Positions 25,959 to 35,021 are shown, numbered from the stretch's first letter. The stretch: 64,000 bases of DNA from an uncultured Rhodospirillales bacterium (GCA_903927615.1 CAIYNU010000017.1:97672-161671), one strand, 5' to 3'. Made by a program: numbers and translations. Notes: a model not told the origin generated them from the sequence alone.

Positions 25959-27260
25959 ATGTCTCGTCGAGTCGCGTATCTGAATGCTCGTTTGCTGGAC
26001 CCGGCGACGGGGCTTGATGGGCCGGGGGCGTTACTGACCGAGGGCGCGTTGATTGCCGACCTGGGGCCGGGGCTGTTTGCCGACGGCGTGCCCGAAGGCA
26101 TCGAGCAGATTGACCTCGGTGGCTTGTGCCTGGCGCCCGGTCTGGTGGATCTGCGGGTCGCGGTGGGCGAACCGGGCAGCGAGCACAAGGAAACCATTCT
26201 CACGGTGAGCCAGGCGGCGGCGGCGGGGGGCATCACGGCACTTGCCTGCCTGCCCAATACCGACCCGCCGCTGGACTGCGTCTCGGGCATCGAATTCATC
26301 GCCCGGCGCGCCCGGGAGGTGAAGCTGGTCAAGGTGTTTGCCCAGGCGGCGCTGACGCGCGGCATCGAGGGCAAGGAACTGACCGAAATGGGGCTGCTGG
26401 CCGAAGCGGGAGCGGTGGCGTTCACCGACGGCATCCGGGCGGTGGCCAGCGCCCAAGTGATGCTGCGGGCGTTGAGTTACTCGACGGCGTTTGACCTGCT
26501 GGTGGTTCAGCACCCGGAGGAACCGTCGCTGGCCGGGGGCGGCATGATGAACCGGGGCGAGGTTGCGACCCGGCTGGGGTTGGCCGGGATTTCACCGGTG
26601 GCGGAAGTGATCATGGTCGAGCGCGATCTGCGATTGGTGGAACAGACCGGCGCCCGTTACCACGTGGCCCATGTCTCGACCCGGGCCGCCATCGACGCGA
26701 TTCGTCAGGCCAAGCGGCGGGGGCTGAACGTGACCTGCGACACCGCGCCGCACTATTTCACCCTGACCGAGGTCGATGTCGGCAGTTACCGCACCTTCGC
26801 CAAAGTGTCGCCGCCCTTGCGCAGCGACGGGGATCGGCGGGCGGTGGTCGAAGGGTTGGCCGATGGAACCATCGACGCGATCGCGAGTGATCATAGTCCC
26901 CACGACCAGGACAGCAAGCGCGTGCCGTTCGCCCAGGCGGTGTTCGGGATCGTCGGCGTCGAGACCCTGCTGCCGTTGACGCTGGCCTTGGTCCATAAGG
27001 GGCAATTATCGTTGATGGCGGCTCTGCGGGCGCTGACCGTTCGTCCGGCGGAGTTGCTCAAGCGCCCGCTGGGGCGGTTGCGGCGGGGCGGGGCGGCCGA
27101 TCTGGTGGTGTTCGATCCGGACCTGCCGTGGCGAATCGACGTCGACGCCTTTCGCTCCAAATCCAAGAATTCACCGTTTGACGGGTTGCCGGTGTCTGGG
27201 CGGGCGGTCCGCACCGTCGTGGATGGCCGGACCGTCTTCAATTCGGCTTCAGGCCATTAG
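25959..27260 (+). CDS. pyrC: Class I dihydroorotase-like protein with the metal-binding HxH missing
   Basis: Dihydroorotase cyclises carbamoyl-aspartate in pyrimidine synthesis. 433 residues with the amidohydrolase layout of class I enzymes. The usual D-x-H-x-H-x-R-E-P-G reads DLRVAVGEPG at residues 64-73, so both His ligands (66, 68) and the substrate Arg (70) are replaced. Later conserved elements remain: YHVAHVSTRAAI, CDTAPHYFTLTEVD and ASDHSPHDQDS. The following gene is plsY, the normal alphaproteobacterial order, but the usual upstream pyrB is absent here. It may be a non-catalytic partner of aspartate transcarbamoylase, or the true enzyme may lie elsewhere. The start at ATG 25959 is preceded by AAGG. 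Confidence 0.85.
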   Translation: MSRRVAYLNARLLDPATGLDGPGALLTEGALIADLGPGLFADGVPEGIEQIDLGGLCLAPGLVDLRVAVGEPGSEHKETILTVSQAAAAGGITALACLPNTDPPLDCVSGIEFIARRAREVKLVKVFAQAALTRGIEGKELTEMGLLAEAGAVAFTDGIRAVASAQVMLRALSYSTAFDLLVVQHPEEPSLAGGGMMNRGEVATRLGLAGISPVAEVIMVERDLRLVEQTGARYHVAHVSTRAAIDAIRQAKRRGLNVTCDTAPHYFTLTEVDVGSYRTFAKVSPPLRSDGDRRAVVEGLADGTIDAIASDHSPHDQDSKRVPFAQAVFGIVGVETLLPLTLALVHKGQLSLMAALRALTVRPAELLKRPLGRLRRGGAADLVVFDPDLPWRIDVDAFRSKSKNSPFDGLPVSGRAVRTVVDGRTVFNSASGH

Positions 27261-27301
27261 TCTTGGTCAATCAGCCGTAGTCAATCATGAGGGGTGAGGC
27301 G

Positions 27302-27916
27302 ATGGACGGCACGGTCCTGTGGTCTCTGGCGCTGGCGGCGGTGGGGGGGTACCTGCTTGGTTCGGTGCCGTTCGGCCTGGTGTTAACCCGGGCCGCCGGG
27401 TTGGGCGACATTCGCACCATGGGTTCCGGCAATATCGGCGCGACCAACGTCTTGCGCACCGGTAACAAGGCGCTGGCCGCGGCCACCCTGCTGCTGGATG
27501 GCGGCAAGGGGGCGGCGGCTGTGCTGCTGGCGGGTCTGGTGGGCTTTGATGCGGCGCTGGCCGCCGCCGCCGGGGCCATGCTGGGTCACAGCTTTCCGGT
27601 CTGGCTCGGCTTTCGGGGCGGTAAGGGCGTGGCGACGGCGCTGGGGATTCTGTTGGCGGCAGCCTGGCCGGTGGGGGTGGCGGCGTGTCTGGTCTGGCTG
27701 GCGACCGCCGCTCTCTTCCGCATCTCGTCGCTGGCGGCGCTGGTGGCCATCGGAACCAGCCCGCTGGTGGCCTGGGCCGTGGCGGGCGGTCCGGTAGCGG
27801 TGGCCGCGGCGTTCATCGCGCTTTTGGTGGCGGTTCGCCACGAAGCCAATATCCGCCGGTTGTGGCGTGGCGAGGAACCTCGGATCGACCTCGGGCGCAA
27901 ACCGTCTTCCCCCTGA
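27302..27916 (+). CDS. plsY: Acyl-phosphate:glycerol-3-phosphate acyltransferase PlsY
   Basis: Makes lysophosphatidic acid from acyl-phosphate and glycerol-3-phosphate in the cytoplasmic membrane. 204 residues with the PlsY motifs: YLLGSVPFGLVLTR (motif 1), GSGNIGATNVLRTGN (motif 2, residues 41-55), and GHSFPVWLGFRGGKGVATALG (motif 3, here spread over about 21 residues; key residues H, F, G-G-K-G). Multiple Leu/Ala-rich membrane spans. The ATG at 27302 follows GAGGGGTGAGG and is preferred to an upstream in-frame start at 27287. A weak hairpin CGTCT-AGACG followed by six T at 27926-27931 may terminate it. Confidence 0.94.
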   Translation: MDGTVLWSLALAAVGGYLLGSVPFGLVLTRAAGLGDIRTMGSGNIGATNVLRTGNKALAAATLLLDGGKGAAAVLLAGLVGFDAALAAAAGAMLGHSFPVWLGFRGGKGVATALGILLAAAWPVGVAACLVWLATAALFRISSLAALVAIGTSPLVAWAVAGGPVAVAAAFIALLVAVRHEANIRRLWRGEEPRIDLGRKPSSP

Positions 27917-27931
27917 GACGTGCCCTTTTTT
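27903..27931 (+). terminator. Possible terminator at the 3' end of plsY
   Basis: CGTCT (27903-27907) and AGACG (27916-27920) can pair; after TGCCC there is a run of six T (27926-27931). The stem is short and overlaps the last codons, so confidence is low. Confidence 0.35.
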
Positions 27932-28029
27932 CGGTGACGGTAGAACCCTATTTCAAGTACAGACAGGGGTGGGGGATCGAGCCCGAGAGGGCGGCGCTGT
28001 CCGGTGCCCGCCCGTCTTCGATACGACGC

Positions 28030-28074
28030 TCGCCTTCAAGAAGTTCGCCCTCAAGAAGTTCGCCTTCAATACGA
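28030..28074. repeat. Three 15-bp tandem units just upstream of a small gene
   Basis: TCGCCTTCAAGAAGT (28030-28044), TCGCCCTCAAGAAGT (28045-28059) and a decayed TCGCCTTCAATACGA (28060-28074). The array ends 18 bp before the ATG of the next gene and also reads in frame on the opposite strand as repeated EGELL. Confidence 0.75.
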
Positions 28075-28092
28075 ATACGGGTTGCGCCGGTC

Positions 28093-28404
28093 ATGGAGTG
28101 GCTTACGGCTCTTGCGCTCGTTGCGATCGTTACCGGGATCACCATCACCGTGGTGGTGCTGTTGGCGGTTCGCACGTTGCGGCGGAGCCTGGACGATGGG
28201 ACGCTGCGCCAGGCGCACCAGATCAAAAGACTGGTGGAGACCGTGACGCTGTTGAATCAGCAACAGCAGAACGCCCAGGTCAAAATCCAGAGTCTGATCG
28301 AAGCCAATCGGCGGTTGGGCGAAGAAGTAACGGCGCTTTACGAACGGATTGGCGAGAGTGAAGGCGGCGTGCGTCGGACGATCACGCCGCGACTGCTGAA
28401 TTGA
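28093..28404 (+). CDS. Small membrane-anchored coiled-coil protein of unknown function
   Basis: A 103-residue protein: one N-terminal membrane span (about residues 5-27, ALALVAIVTGITITVVVLLA) followed by a helical Gln/Leu-rich cytoplasmic region (HQIKRLVETVTLLNQQQQNA, LIEANRRLGEEVTALYERIG) predicted to form a coiled coil. Not recognised. A tandem repeat lies just upstream and no strong ribosome binding site was seen, so the start is less certain. Convergent with the M32 peptidase gene. Confidence 0.6.
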   Translation: MEWLTALALVAIVTGITITVVVLLAVRTLRRSLDDGTLRQAHQIKRLVETVTLLNQQQQNAQVKIQSLIEANRRLGEEVTALYERIGESEGGVRRTITPRLLN

Positions 28405-28433
28405 GGGGCTCCCGGCAGAGTCCACGCCAGGCG

Positions 28434-29939
28434 TCATTCGCCGTCCAGATAGCGCCGTTCCAGATGCCGCCGGTAGATCGCAGCATCCAGGGGGCGGCCG
28501 GTGGCGGCGGTCAACAGGTCGTCGGTGGCGAGCAGGCTGCCTTGGGTGTGGATGTGGGTACGCAACCAGCCGATCAACGGCACGAAATCGCCACGGCCGA
28601 GACCCTGTAAAATGCCGGGGTCGGCCCGGCAAGCGGCATCGAACAATTGGGCGGCGATGACGGCGCCCAAGGTGTAGGTCGGGAAATAGCCCCAGCCCCC
28701 GGACGGCCAGTGAATGTCTTGAAGGCAGCCGCGCCGGTCATCGGGCGGCGTGAGGCCCAACAGGTCGCGGAAACCGTCGTTCCAGGCGGCGGGCAGATCG
28801 GCGGGGGCCAGATCACCGCCGACCATGGCGCGTTCCAACCGGTAACGCAGGATGATATGGGCGGGGTAGGTGACTTCGTCGGCATCGACCCGGATGTAGC
28901 CGGGTTGCACCCGGGTGTAGTGGCGCCACAGATTGTCGGCCTGCCAGGCCGGGCCGTCGCGGCCAAAGGTCTGACGCACCAGCGGCGCCAGGAATTCCAG
29001 GAACGGTCGGGATCGGGCCGCCTGCATTTCGATGATCAGGGACTGGGATTCGTGGATGGCCATCCCGCGTGCCGCGCCCACGGGTTGGGACAGCCAGGCC
29101 GCCGGCCGGCCCTGTTCATAAAGGGCATGGCCGGTCTCGTGCAGGACCGCCATCAGGGATACGGTAAAATCGGCGTCGTCATACCGTGTGGTCAGTCGCA
29201 CGTCATTGGTGGCGCCGCCGCAGAACGGGTGCAGGCTGACATCGAGACGGCCCCGGTTAGAGTCGAAGCCGGCCACCCGCATCAGGCGTTCGCCCAAGGT
29301 CCGCTGGACGCTCACCGGGAATCGCCCGTCGATGGATCGGGGCACCGGCAGCGTCGCCTGACGTTCGAGGACCCGGGGCAGGAAGTCGGGCAGGAACACG
29401 GCGAGGTCGTCGAATAATGAATCGAGGCGGGCGGTGCGGGCGCCCGGCTCATAGGCGTCAAGCAATGCCTCGTAGGGGGAACAGTCGAGGGTCGCGGCCT
29501 TGGCGGCGCCAATCTCCCGCTGAAGTTCCAGAACTTCGGTGAGCGCCGGCAACAATGAACGGTAGTCACTGGCCGGTCGCGCCGTCCGCCAGATCATCTC
29601 GCAGGCCGACGCGGCCCGCGAAGAGGCCTCCACCAGCTCTGCCGGCACGGCATTGGCGTGGACCCAGGTATGATGCATCTCCCGCAGATTGGCACGTTGC
29701 CACGGGCTTAACGCCGGCAGGCTTTCGGCCTCGGCGAGGGTGTCGGCCAGACGGGAATCAGTGAGAAGCTCGTGGGCCAGCACCCGCAGGGTCGCGATCT
29801 GAGCGGCGCGGCCGTCGGCGGCGCCCGCCGGCATCATGGTCTGGCTGTCCCAGTCGAGGATGCCAAGCGCGTCATTGATCATGGAGAGCCGGGTGAACCG
29901 GCTCTCAAGCTCCTGGTATGCCGTATATTTTGCGGTCAT
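28434..29939 (-). CDS. M32-family metallocarboxypeptidase (carboxypeptidase Taq type)
   Basis: Cytoplasmic zinc carboxypeptidase of 501 residues, the usual size. The HExxH zinc site is LHETGHALYEQG (H267, E268, H271) and the third ligand lies in IHESQSLIIEMQ. Other hallmarks are DVSLHPFCGG (substrate-binding), TRYDDADF and the C-terminal GYFPTYTLGAVIAAQLF. The start overlaps the stop of the SURF1 gene by ATGA (29936-29939), so SURF1 lies downstream... in the direction of transcription the peptidase follows SURF1's partner strand order: both genes are on the minus strand and SURF1 is upstream, coupled to this gene by that overlap. Known enzymes release C-terminal residues with broad specificity. 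Confidence 0.93.
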   Translation of the reverse strand: MTAKYTAYQELESRFTRLSMINDALGILDWDSQTMMPAGAADGRAAQIATLRVLAHELLTDSRLADTLAEAESLPALSPWQRANLREMHHTWVHANAVPAELVEASSRAASACEMIWRTARPASDYRSLLPALTEVLELQREIGAAKAATLDCSPYEALLDAYEPGARTARLDSLFDDLAVFLPDFLPRVLERQATLPVPRSIDGRFPVSVQRTLGERLMRVAGFDSNRGRLDVSLHPFCGGATNDVRLTTRYDDADFTVSLMAVLHETGHALYEQGRPAAWLSQPVGAARGMAIHESQSLIIEMQAARSRPFLEFLAPLVRQTFGRDGPAWQADNLWRHYTRVQPGYIRVDADEVTYPAHIILRYRLERAMVGGDLAPADLPAAWNDGFRDLLGLTPPDDRRGCLQDIHWPSGGWGYFPTYTLGAVIAAQLFDAACRADPGILQGLGRGDFVPLIGWLRTHIHTQGSLLATDDLLTAATGRPLDAAIYRRHLERRYLDGE

Positions 29940-30751
29940 CTGTTTCGCGGCCCGAGCTGACGGTAGGCTACAACATAAACGAATATTATTATTACCGCCA
30001 GCCCGAACCAGATCACGGCATACAGAAGATGATCATTGGGTGGATCAATCACCGTCTGTCCGCCCACGGGAAGCCCACCAGGATTGTAGTCCGGACCCGC
30101 ATCAATGATCACTGCGGCAAGCGGCGTGCCGGGGGCGATGGCGGCTGCGGCGGCCATGGCGGGGGGGTCGATATAGAGCCATTGATTGAGGTCAGGGCGA
30201 TTTTCTGCCAGAAACAAATTGCCTGCCCGAAACCAGGGATGGCGGGGCGGCAGCTCGGCGACACCCTCGATGGTGACGGTGCCTTCCGGCAAACCCGCGC
30301 GCCGGCTGCCGGGTGCCCGGCGTTCCTTGGGAATCCAGCCCCGATTGACCAGAACCACGCCGCCGCCATCGGCGCGCACCAATGGCGTCACGACTTCCAA
30401 CCCGTCGTTGCCGAAGCGCGACCGTGCCACCAGATAAAGCTCGTGATCGTGGAGAAACGTGCCCGTCACCGTGACGTGCCGGTATTCCAAGGCCTGGGGA
30501 TCGCCGAGACGGGCCGGAAGCGGGACCGTCGGTGTTGCAATTCGGGCATGGATGCGCGCGATCAAGGCGTTCGTCCAGGTGAACCGATCGAGTTGCCAGA
30601 CGCCGAGCGCGATCATCACGAGTGCACCGACCACAGTGGCGAGCATGGCCCGCGTGCCCGGCACAGCCCCCCAGCCCCGGATCAGAGCCTGAACGGGAGT
30701 CCGCCAGAAACCGCATGGCGGTCGGCAACGGTCGAACCAGGGGGTTGGCAT
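29936..30751 (-). CDS. SURF1 family cytochrome oxidase assembly protein
   Basis: Supports haem a insertion into cytochrome c oxidase in the membrane. 271 residues. It has an N-terminal span (ATVVGALVMIALGVWQLDR, with the conserved GxWQ), the SURF1 body (YRHVTVTGTFLHDHELYL, VVLVNRGWIP) and a C-terminal span (HLLYAVIWFGLAVIIIFVYV) with the conserved H/N-x-x-Y-A-x-x-W-x-x-L-A. The ATG at 30751 follows GGGAGAGG and is preferred to a start at 30778. Cytochrome oxidase genes, its usual neighbours, are not in this window. Its last bases overlap the peptidase start (ATGA). Confidence 0.9.
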   Translation of the reverse strand: MPTPWFDRCRPPCGFWRTPVQALIRGWGAVPGTRAMLATVVGALVMIALGVWQLDRFTWTNALIARIHARIATPTVPLPARLGDPQALEYRHVTVTGTFLHDHELYLVARSRFGNDGLEVVTPLVRADGGGVVLVNRGWIPKERRAPGSRRAGLPEGTVTIEGVAELPPRHPWFRAGNLFLAENRPDLNQWLYIDPPAMAAAAAIAPGTPLAAVIIDAGPDYNPGGLPVGGQTVIDPPNDHLLYAVIWFGLAVIIIFVYVVAYRQLGPRNR

Positions 30752-30778
30752 CACCCTCTCCCAATCGCAAAACGTCAA

Positions 30779-31168
30779 TCAGCCCGAGAAGCCCCCTGAT
30801 CGAGGAGATAAGCCCGGGCACCATAACAACCCCAGACGGCCTGACCGGCCGTCCGCACCTCAGATGGCTAAGATATCCGCCCGGGGGTCAACACACCGCC
30901 GCAACCGAACATTCTGGTGCTTGATATGGCGTTCGCCTGATCGGTTGGGGGGCGACCGGCTGGACGGTGATTGAACCAAGATCTCCGACGACCCTCGGGC
31001 CTGATGACCACCGGGCTTGTCCCGGCGGCAAGCCGGGGCCACTGTTAATCGGGCGGGCGGCGATCAACCGCCACCGTCATCGTGGCAGATGACAATGTCG
31101 TGAAAACGTGTGAACTTTGCGCCGGTCGCGAGCCATCCGTTCCTCAAGCCCCGTTCTGGAGCCTCCCC
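30779..31168. other. Divergent intergenic region between SURF1 and tldD
   Basis: About 390 bases without a convincing gene. It contains a GC-rich inverted repeat (CCGGGCTTG with CAAGCCGG near 31012-31036). It must hold promoters for both flanking operons, but I could not identify a convincing -35/-10 pair. Confidence 0.3.
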
Positions 31169-32605
31169 GTGAGCAGTCTTGCCGTTACCGACGACCTGTT
31201 CTTCAACCGTGCCGGCATGGACCTGGCGCGCACCGAGGCCATCGTCTCCGAGTCGCTGGTCAACGCCGACGATGGCGAGTTATACCTGGAATACGCGCAA
31301 TCGGAAAGCCTGTCCTGGGACGACGGCAAGCTCAAGAGTGCCAGTTTCGACACCGGTCATGGCTTCGGCCTGCGGGCCGTGGCCGGCGAGGCCACCGGTT
31401 ACGCCCATGCGTCGACACTGGATGAGGGCGCGTTGCGGCGGGCTGGCGCTTCGGTGCGGGCCGTGCATGCCGGCTATGGCGGCAGCACCGGTTTTGCCCC
31501 GCCCCAGGGGACCAACCGGCAGCTCTATTCGCCCGAGAACCCGCTGTCGCCGGTTCCGTTCGAGGTCAAGGTGCGGCTGTTGGCCGACATCGACGCCTAC
31601 GCCCGCTCCCGGGATTCCCGGGTCCGTCAGGTCAGTGTCGGCCTGTTCGGCGAGTGGCAGGCGGTCCAGATCATCCGGGCCGACGGCTGCCGGGTGGCGG
31701 ACCTGCGGCCGTTGGTGCGGTTGAGCGTATCGGTGGTCGCGGCCGACGGTGACCGGATGGAACATGGCAGCTATGGCGTCGGCGGGCGCTATGGTTACGA
31801 GCAGATTCTGGGCAGCGGGCAATGGCAGGCCCAGGCCGACGAGGCGCTGCGTCAGGCGCTGGTCAATCTCGGCTCGGTTCCGGCCCCGGCAGGCGAGATG
31901 GCAGTGGTGTTGGGGCCGGGCTGGCCGGGGATCCTGTTGCACGAGGCCATTGGTCATGGCCTGGAAGGCGATTTCAACCGCAAGGGGACATCGGCGTTCA
32001 GCGGCCTGATGGGGCAACGCATCGCGGCGCCCGGGGTGACGGTGGTCGATGATGGGACGTTGGATGACCGGCGGGGCTCGCTGAGCGTCGACGACGAAGG
32101 CACGCCCAGCCACTGCACCACGCTGATTGAAGACGGCGTTCTGGTGGGGTATATGCAGGACCGGCTGAATGCCCGTTTGATGGGCATGCGGCCGACCGGC
32201 AATGGTCGGCGCCAGAGTTACGCCCATCACCCGATCCCGCGCATGACCAACACGGTGATGCGTGACGGAAACACCAGCCCCGAAGAAATCATCGCTTCGG
32301 TCAAACGAGGACTGTATGCGGTCAATTTCGGGGGAGGACAGGTGGACATCACTTCGGGTAAGTTTGTGTTCACGGCGTCCGAGGCCTATCTGATCGAGGA
32401 CGGCAAGGTCGGTCCGGCGGTCAAGGGTGCGACCCTGATCGGCAATGGACCCGACGTTTTGTCCCGGGTGGCGATGATCGGCAATGACGGCAAACTGGAT
32501 CCGGGGGTTGGGGTATGCGGCAAAGACGGGCAGGGGGTTCCGGTGGGCGTGGGTCAGCCGACTTTGCGTATTGATGCCCTGACCGTGGGTGGCACCGCGA
32601 CCTGA
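31169..32605 (+). CDS. tldD: TldD metalloprotease subunit
   Basis: Catalytic partner of PmbA/TldE (12159-13502 in this window). About 478 residues from the GTG at 31169, which follows GGAG at 8-nt spacing and matches the roughly 480-residue family length; an in-frame start at 31082 adds 29 non-conserved residues. The zinc site HExxxH is present as HEAIGHGLEGDF in LLHEAIGHGLEGD, followed by VVDDGTLDDRRGSLSVDDEG and YAHHPIPRMTNTVMR. The C-terminal FTASEAYLIEDGKVGPAVKG is also typical. The partners are encoded about 18 kb apart. A short hairpin (CTGAAGT-CTG-ACTTCAG, 32611-32627) follows the stop. Confidence 0.94.
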   Translation: MSSLAVTDDLFFNRAGMDLARTEAIVSESLVNADDGELYLEYAQSESLSWDDGKLKSASFDTGHGFGLRAVAGEATGYAHASTLDEGALRRAGASVRAVHAGYGGSTGFAPPQGTNRQLYSPENPLSPVPFEVKVRLLADIDAYARSRDSRVRQVSVGLFGEWQAVQIIRADGCRVADLRPLVRLSVSVVAADGDRMEHGSYGVGGRYGYEQILGSGQWQAQADEALRQALVNLGSVPAPAGEMAVVLGPGWPGILLHEAIGHGLEGDFNRKGTSAFSGLMGQRIAAPGVTVVDDGTLDDRRGSLSVDDEGTPSHCTTLIEDGVLVGYMQDRLNARLMGMRPTGNGRRQSYAHHPIPRMTNTVMRDGNTSPEEIIASVKRGLYAVNFGGGQVDITSGKFVFTASEAYLIEDGKVGPAVKGATLIGNGPDVLSRVAMIGNDGKLDPGVGVCGKDGQGVPVGVGQPTLRIDALTVGGTAT

Positions 32606-32748
32606 ATGCGCTGAAGTCTGACTTCAGCCGTCGGGAGGTTGCCGCCGACACTGGCAAAACTGCTTTCCCTGCCCAGGTTTTTGCTATAGTCGGAATCGCC
32701 CGCGGCCATGGCGGACTGGTGGGGACGGGACAAGGAAAGGACCAACGG

Positions 32749-33555
32749 TTGCCGACCCTCGACCGAAGCCGGCTCCAGGCGCCGCCGCGGCGGCTCTCGG
32801 CTCCGTCCGATTCCGAAACCGAGCCGACTCGAGGCTGGCTGCCATCCGGGTTGCGCGTTTATGCCGTGGGCGATATCCACGGCCGACTGGACCTGCTTCA
32901 GGTCATTGTCGAGCGCATCCGCGCCGACGCCGAGACCCGGTCCGAGGATGACGTCTGCCGGGTGGTTTTTCTGGGCGACTACATCGATCGTGGTCCCCAC
33001 TCCAAGGGCGTGATCGATTACCTGATGGCCGATCCGTTGCCGGATTTCGAGACCGTGTTTCTGCGCGGCAACCACGAATCGACCATGCTTCAGTTTCTGG
33101 ACGACATCTCGACCGGGCCGGGCTGGCTGACCTATGGGGGCGTCAACACGTTGCTGAGCTACGGCCTGCGCCCGCCGGTGACGGTGCCCCCGGGATTGCG
33201 GCTGACGGCGGTCCAGCGCCAGTTGCGCGTGGCCCTGCCGCCGGCGCATCGGGCGTTCCTGTGCGCGATGCCGGCCTACGCCTTGATCGGGACCTATCTG
33301 TTCGTTCATGCGGGCATCCGTCCGGGTGTCGCCCTGGAGTGCCAGCGCGACGACGACATGGTGTGGATCCGAGATGAATTCCTGAGATCAACCCTCGACC
33401 ACGGCGTAGTGGTGGTCCATGGCCACACCATCGCCATGCAGGCCGATTCGTTGCCCAACCGTATCGGCATTGATACCGGCGCTTATGCCACCGGGCGGCT
33501 GACCGCGGTGGTGCTGGAAGGCACCAGCAGGCGCTTTCTCGACACGGCGCCCTGA
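32749..33555 (+). CDS. PPP-family serine/threonine phosphatase or Ap4A hydrolase-like protein
   Basis: A metallophosphoesterase of about 268 residues. The motifs are VYAVGDIHGRLDLL, FLGDYIDRGPHSKGV, FLRGNHEST, FVHAGIRPG and VVVHGHTI, the complete PPP signature with the GDxHG, GDxxDRG and GNHE metal sites. Such enzymes hydrolyse phosphoproteins or diadenosine tetraphosphate. No ATG is available: TTG 32749 follows AAGGAAAGG at 8 nt, and GTG 32719 would add ten residues. The first about 45 residues are Arg/Pro-rich and unconserved. Convergent with yajQ, separated by a small hairpin (GCAGCCCGAAGGCTGC near 33602). Confidence 0.88.
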   Translation: MPTLDRSRLQAPPRRLSAPSDSETEPTRGWLPSGLRVYAVGDIHGRLDLLQVIVERIRADAETRSEDDVCRVVFLGDYIDRGPHSKGVIDYLMADPLPDFETVFLRGNHESTMLQFLDDISTGPGWLTYGGVNTLLSYGLRPPVTVPPGLRLTAVQRQLRVALPPAHRAFLCAMPAYALIGTYLFVHAGIRPGVALECQRDDDMVWIRDEFLRSTLDHGVVVVHGHTIAMQADSLPNRIGIDTGAYATGRLTAVVLEGTSRRFLDTAP

Positions 33556-33622
33556 CCGGATCAGGGGCAAGGAGTGCGCCGGTTTTACCCCGCAGGAGCC
33601 AGGCAGCCCGAAGGCTGCGGCC

Positions 33623-34108
33623 CTAATCGCGAAAATTGAGGTATTGCAGCGGCTGTTCGGCTTTCAAGCCCTTGATCAGGGCGATGCTGGCCTGAAGATC
33701 ATCGATTTTTTTGCCGGTGACCCGCAACTCGTCGCCCTGGATGGCGACCTGAACCTTGAGCTTCCCGTCCTTGACGGCCTTGACGATCTCTTTGGCCAGC
33801 TCCTTGCCGACGCCTTGCACGATCGTCACGTCCTGCCGCACACTGTTGCCGGCGGCCTTTTCGACCTTGCCGAAGGTCAGGGCGCCGGGATCGAGCTTGC
33901 GGCGAGTCAGGTGCATTTTCAGCAATTCGTGGACTTGTTTCAGCTTGAGGTCGTCGTCGGCGAGCACCGTGATGATGTTCTCGGCCCGCTCAAGCGAACA
34001 CTTGGCGCCTTTAAAGTCAAAACGCTGGGCCATTTCGCGACGGACGCCGTCCAGGGCGTTGTCAACTTCGTGAACATCGGTCTTGGAAACGACATCGAAC
34101 GACGGCAT
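33623..34108 (-). CDS. yajQ: YajQ-family nucleotide/c-di-GMP-binding protein
   Basis: A 161-residue protein of the YajQ family: MPSFDVVSKTDVHEVDNALD at the N-terminus, QRFDFKGAKCSLE, then LTFGKVEKAAGNSVRQ and LRVTGKKIDDLQASIALIK, ending PLQYLNFRD. The Xanthomonas homologue binds c-di-GMP and acts with a transcription factor; other members bind tRNA/nucleotides. The start at ATG 34108 gives the canonical N-terminus; the longer frame to 34267 is not conserved. c-di-GMP related genes occur elsewhere in the window (PilZ chemoreceptor, broken cyclase), but linkage is loose. Confidence 0.94.
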   Translation of the reverse strand: MPSFDVVSKTDVHEVDNALDGVRREMAQRFDFKGAKCSLERAENIITVLADDDLKLKQVHELLKMHLTRRKLDPGALTFGKVEKAAGNSVRQDVTIVQGVGKELAKEIVKAVKDGKLKVQVAIQGDELRVTGKKIDDLQASIALIKGLKAEQPLQYLNFRD

Positions 34109-34311
34109 GATCTCACTCCGCAAGCGTCCGGCCCCCGGCCGGGACGACGGCGTCCACTTTAGCATGGTCGCCCGCCCGCTGCGTCCTAGTATAGTCGCGC
34201 GGCGGCGATGTCCTTGTGCCGTGACCCGGCGGGACCGGAGCGAATCAGGTCCCGCCACCCCCCTCAATCCGTCAGCCAGTCAACGCGATCATCACAGAAG
34301 GACCACCGAGC

Positions 34312-34770
34312 ATGCCATACCTGGATCGGGCCAGTTTCATTGACCTGCTGAAGCGTTTGGGCACCGAGACCGATGCCGACGTCCTTGCCGCCGCCCGGGA
34401 GATTCATCGCAGAGTCGAGGCCGCAGGGGCCAATTGGGACGTGTTGCTGGCGCGCCCGCCCGGTGCGGCAGCGATGGCGCGGTTGGAAGAGTACGACGAT
34501 CCCGATGCCGAAACCGATGTCGGGGCGTTTGAGATTCGCGACCGTCATCACGACCATTCGCTGGCGGACCTGGAACCGGTGCCCCCGCGTCAGGCCCAAC
34601 TCTTTGCCGACGAACTCAAGGTAATCGAGGCCCTGCTGGCTAGGCCGGCCCTGGCCATCGAGACCCGGCGCGAGTTGCTGGACTTGCGTTCCGATATCGT
34701 GACTAACGAGTTCGCCGACATGGATCGCCGGTATTTGCGCGATCTGGCAGCGCGTCTCAACGCCAGCTAG
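34312..34770 (+). CDS. Unrecognised 152-residue acidic helical protein
   Basis: A soluble protein with many Asp/Glu/Arg and no signal peptide or membrane span. The N-terminal half is helical (MPYLDRASFIDLLKRL, VLAAAREIHRRVEAAG), then an acidic His-rich loop (EYDDPDAETD, RDRHHDHSLADL) and two more helices. I do not recognise a family. The ATG at 34312 follows AAGGACCACC. tRNA-His lies just downstream on the other strand. Confidence 0.65.
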   Translation: MPYLDRASFIDLLKRLGTETDADVLAAAREIHRRVEAAGANWDVLLARPPGAAAMARLEEYDDPDAETDVGAFEIRDRHHDHSLADLEPVPPRQAQLFADELKVIEALLARPALAIETRRELLDLRSDIVTNEFADMDRRYLRDLAARLNAS

Positions 34771-34820
34771 TGCGCCGCCCGGGGGGCGCCCTCCTGAAAG
34801 GCCGGCTGAAACAGGGAAAC

Positions 34821-34897
34821 TGGGGCGACGGATGGGACTCGAACCCACGACCACTCGGACCACAACCGAGGGCTCTACCAGCTGAGCTACCGTCGCC
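34821..34897 (-). tRNA. tRNA-His (anticodon GTG)
   Basis: Read on the minus strand: G-1 at 34897, acceptor GCGACGG pairing with CCGTCGC, D-arm AGCTCAGCTGGTAGAGC, anticodon stem-loop CTCGG-TTGTGGT-CCGAG with anticodon GTG, T-loop GTTCGAGTC, discriminator C at 34824 and encoded CCA at 34823-34821. The extra G-1:C73 pair needed by most histidyl-tRNA synthetases is encoded; several alphaproteobacterial orders have lost it, and this genome has not. Confidence 0.96.
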
Positions 34898-35021
34898 GCC
34901 GGTGCAAGCTCTTACGCCCAACCGACGTGTCCGTCAAGCCTGTCTTGAGGGGGGGGCCGCGGCGGACAAAGCCGCTCTGCCTCGGTTCGCCACACCCTGC
35001 TGCTGTTATTCCCCTCATGGT

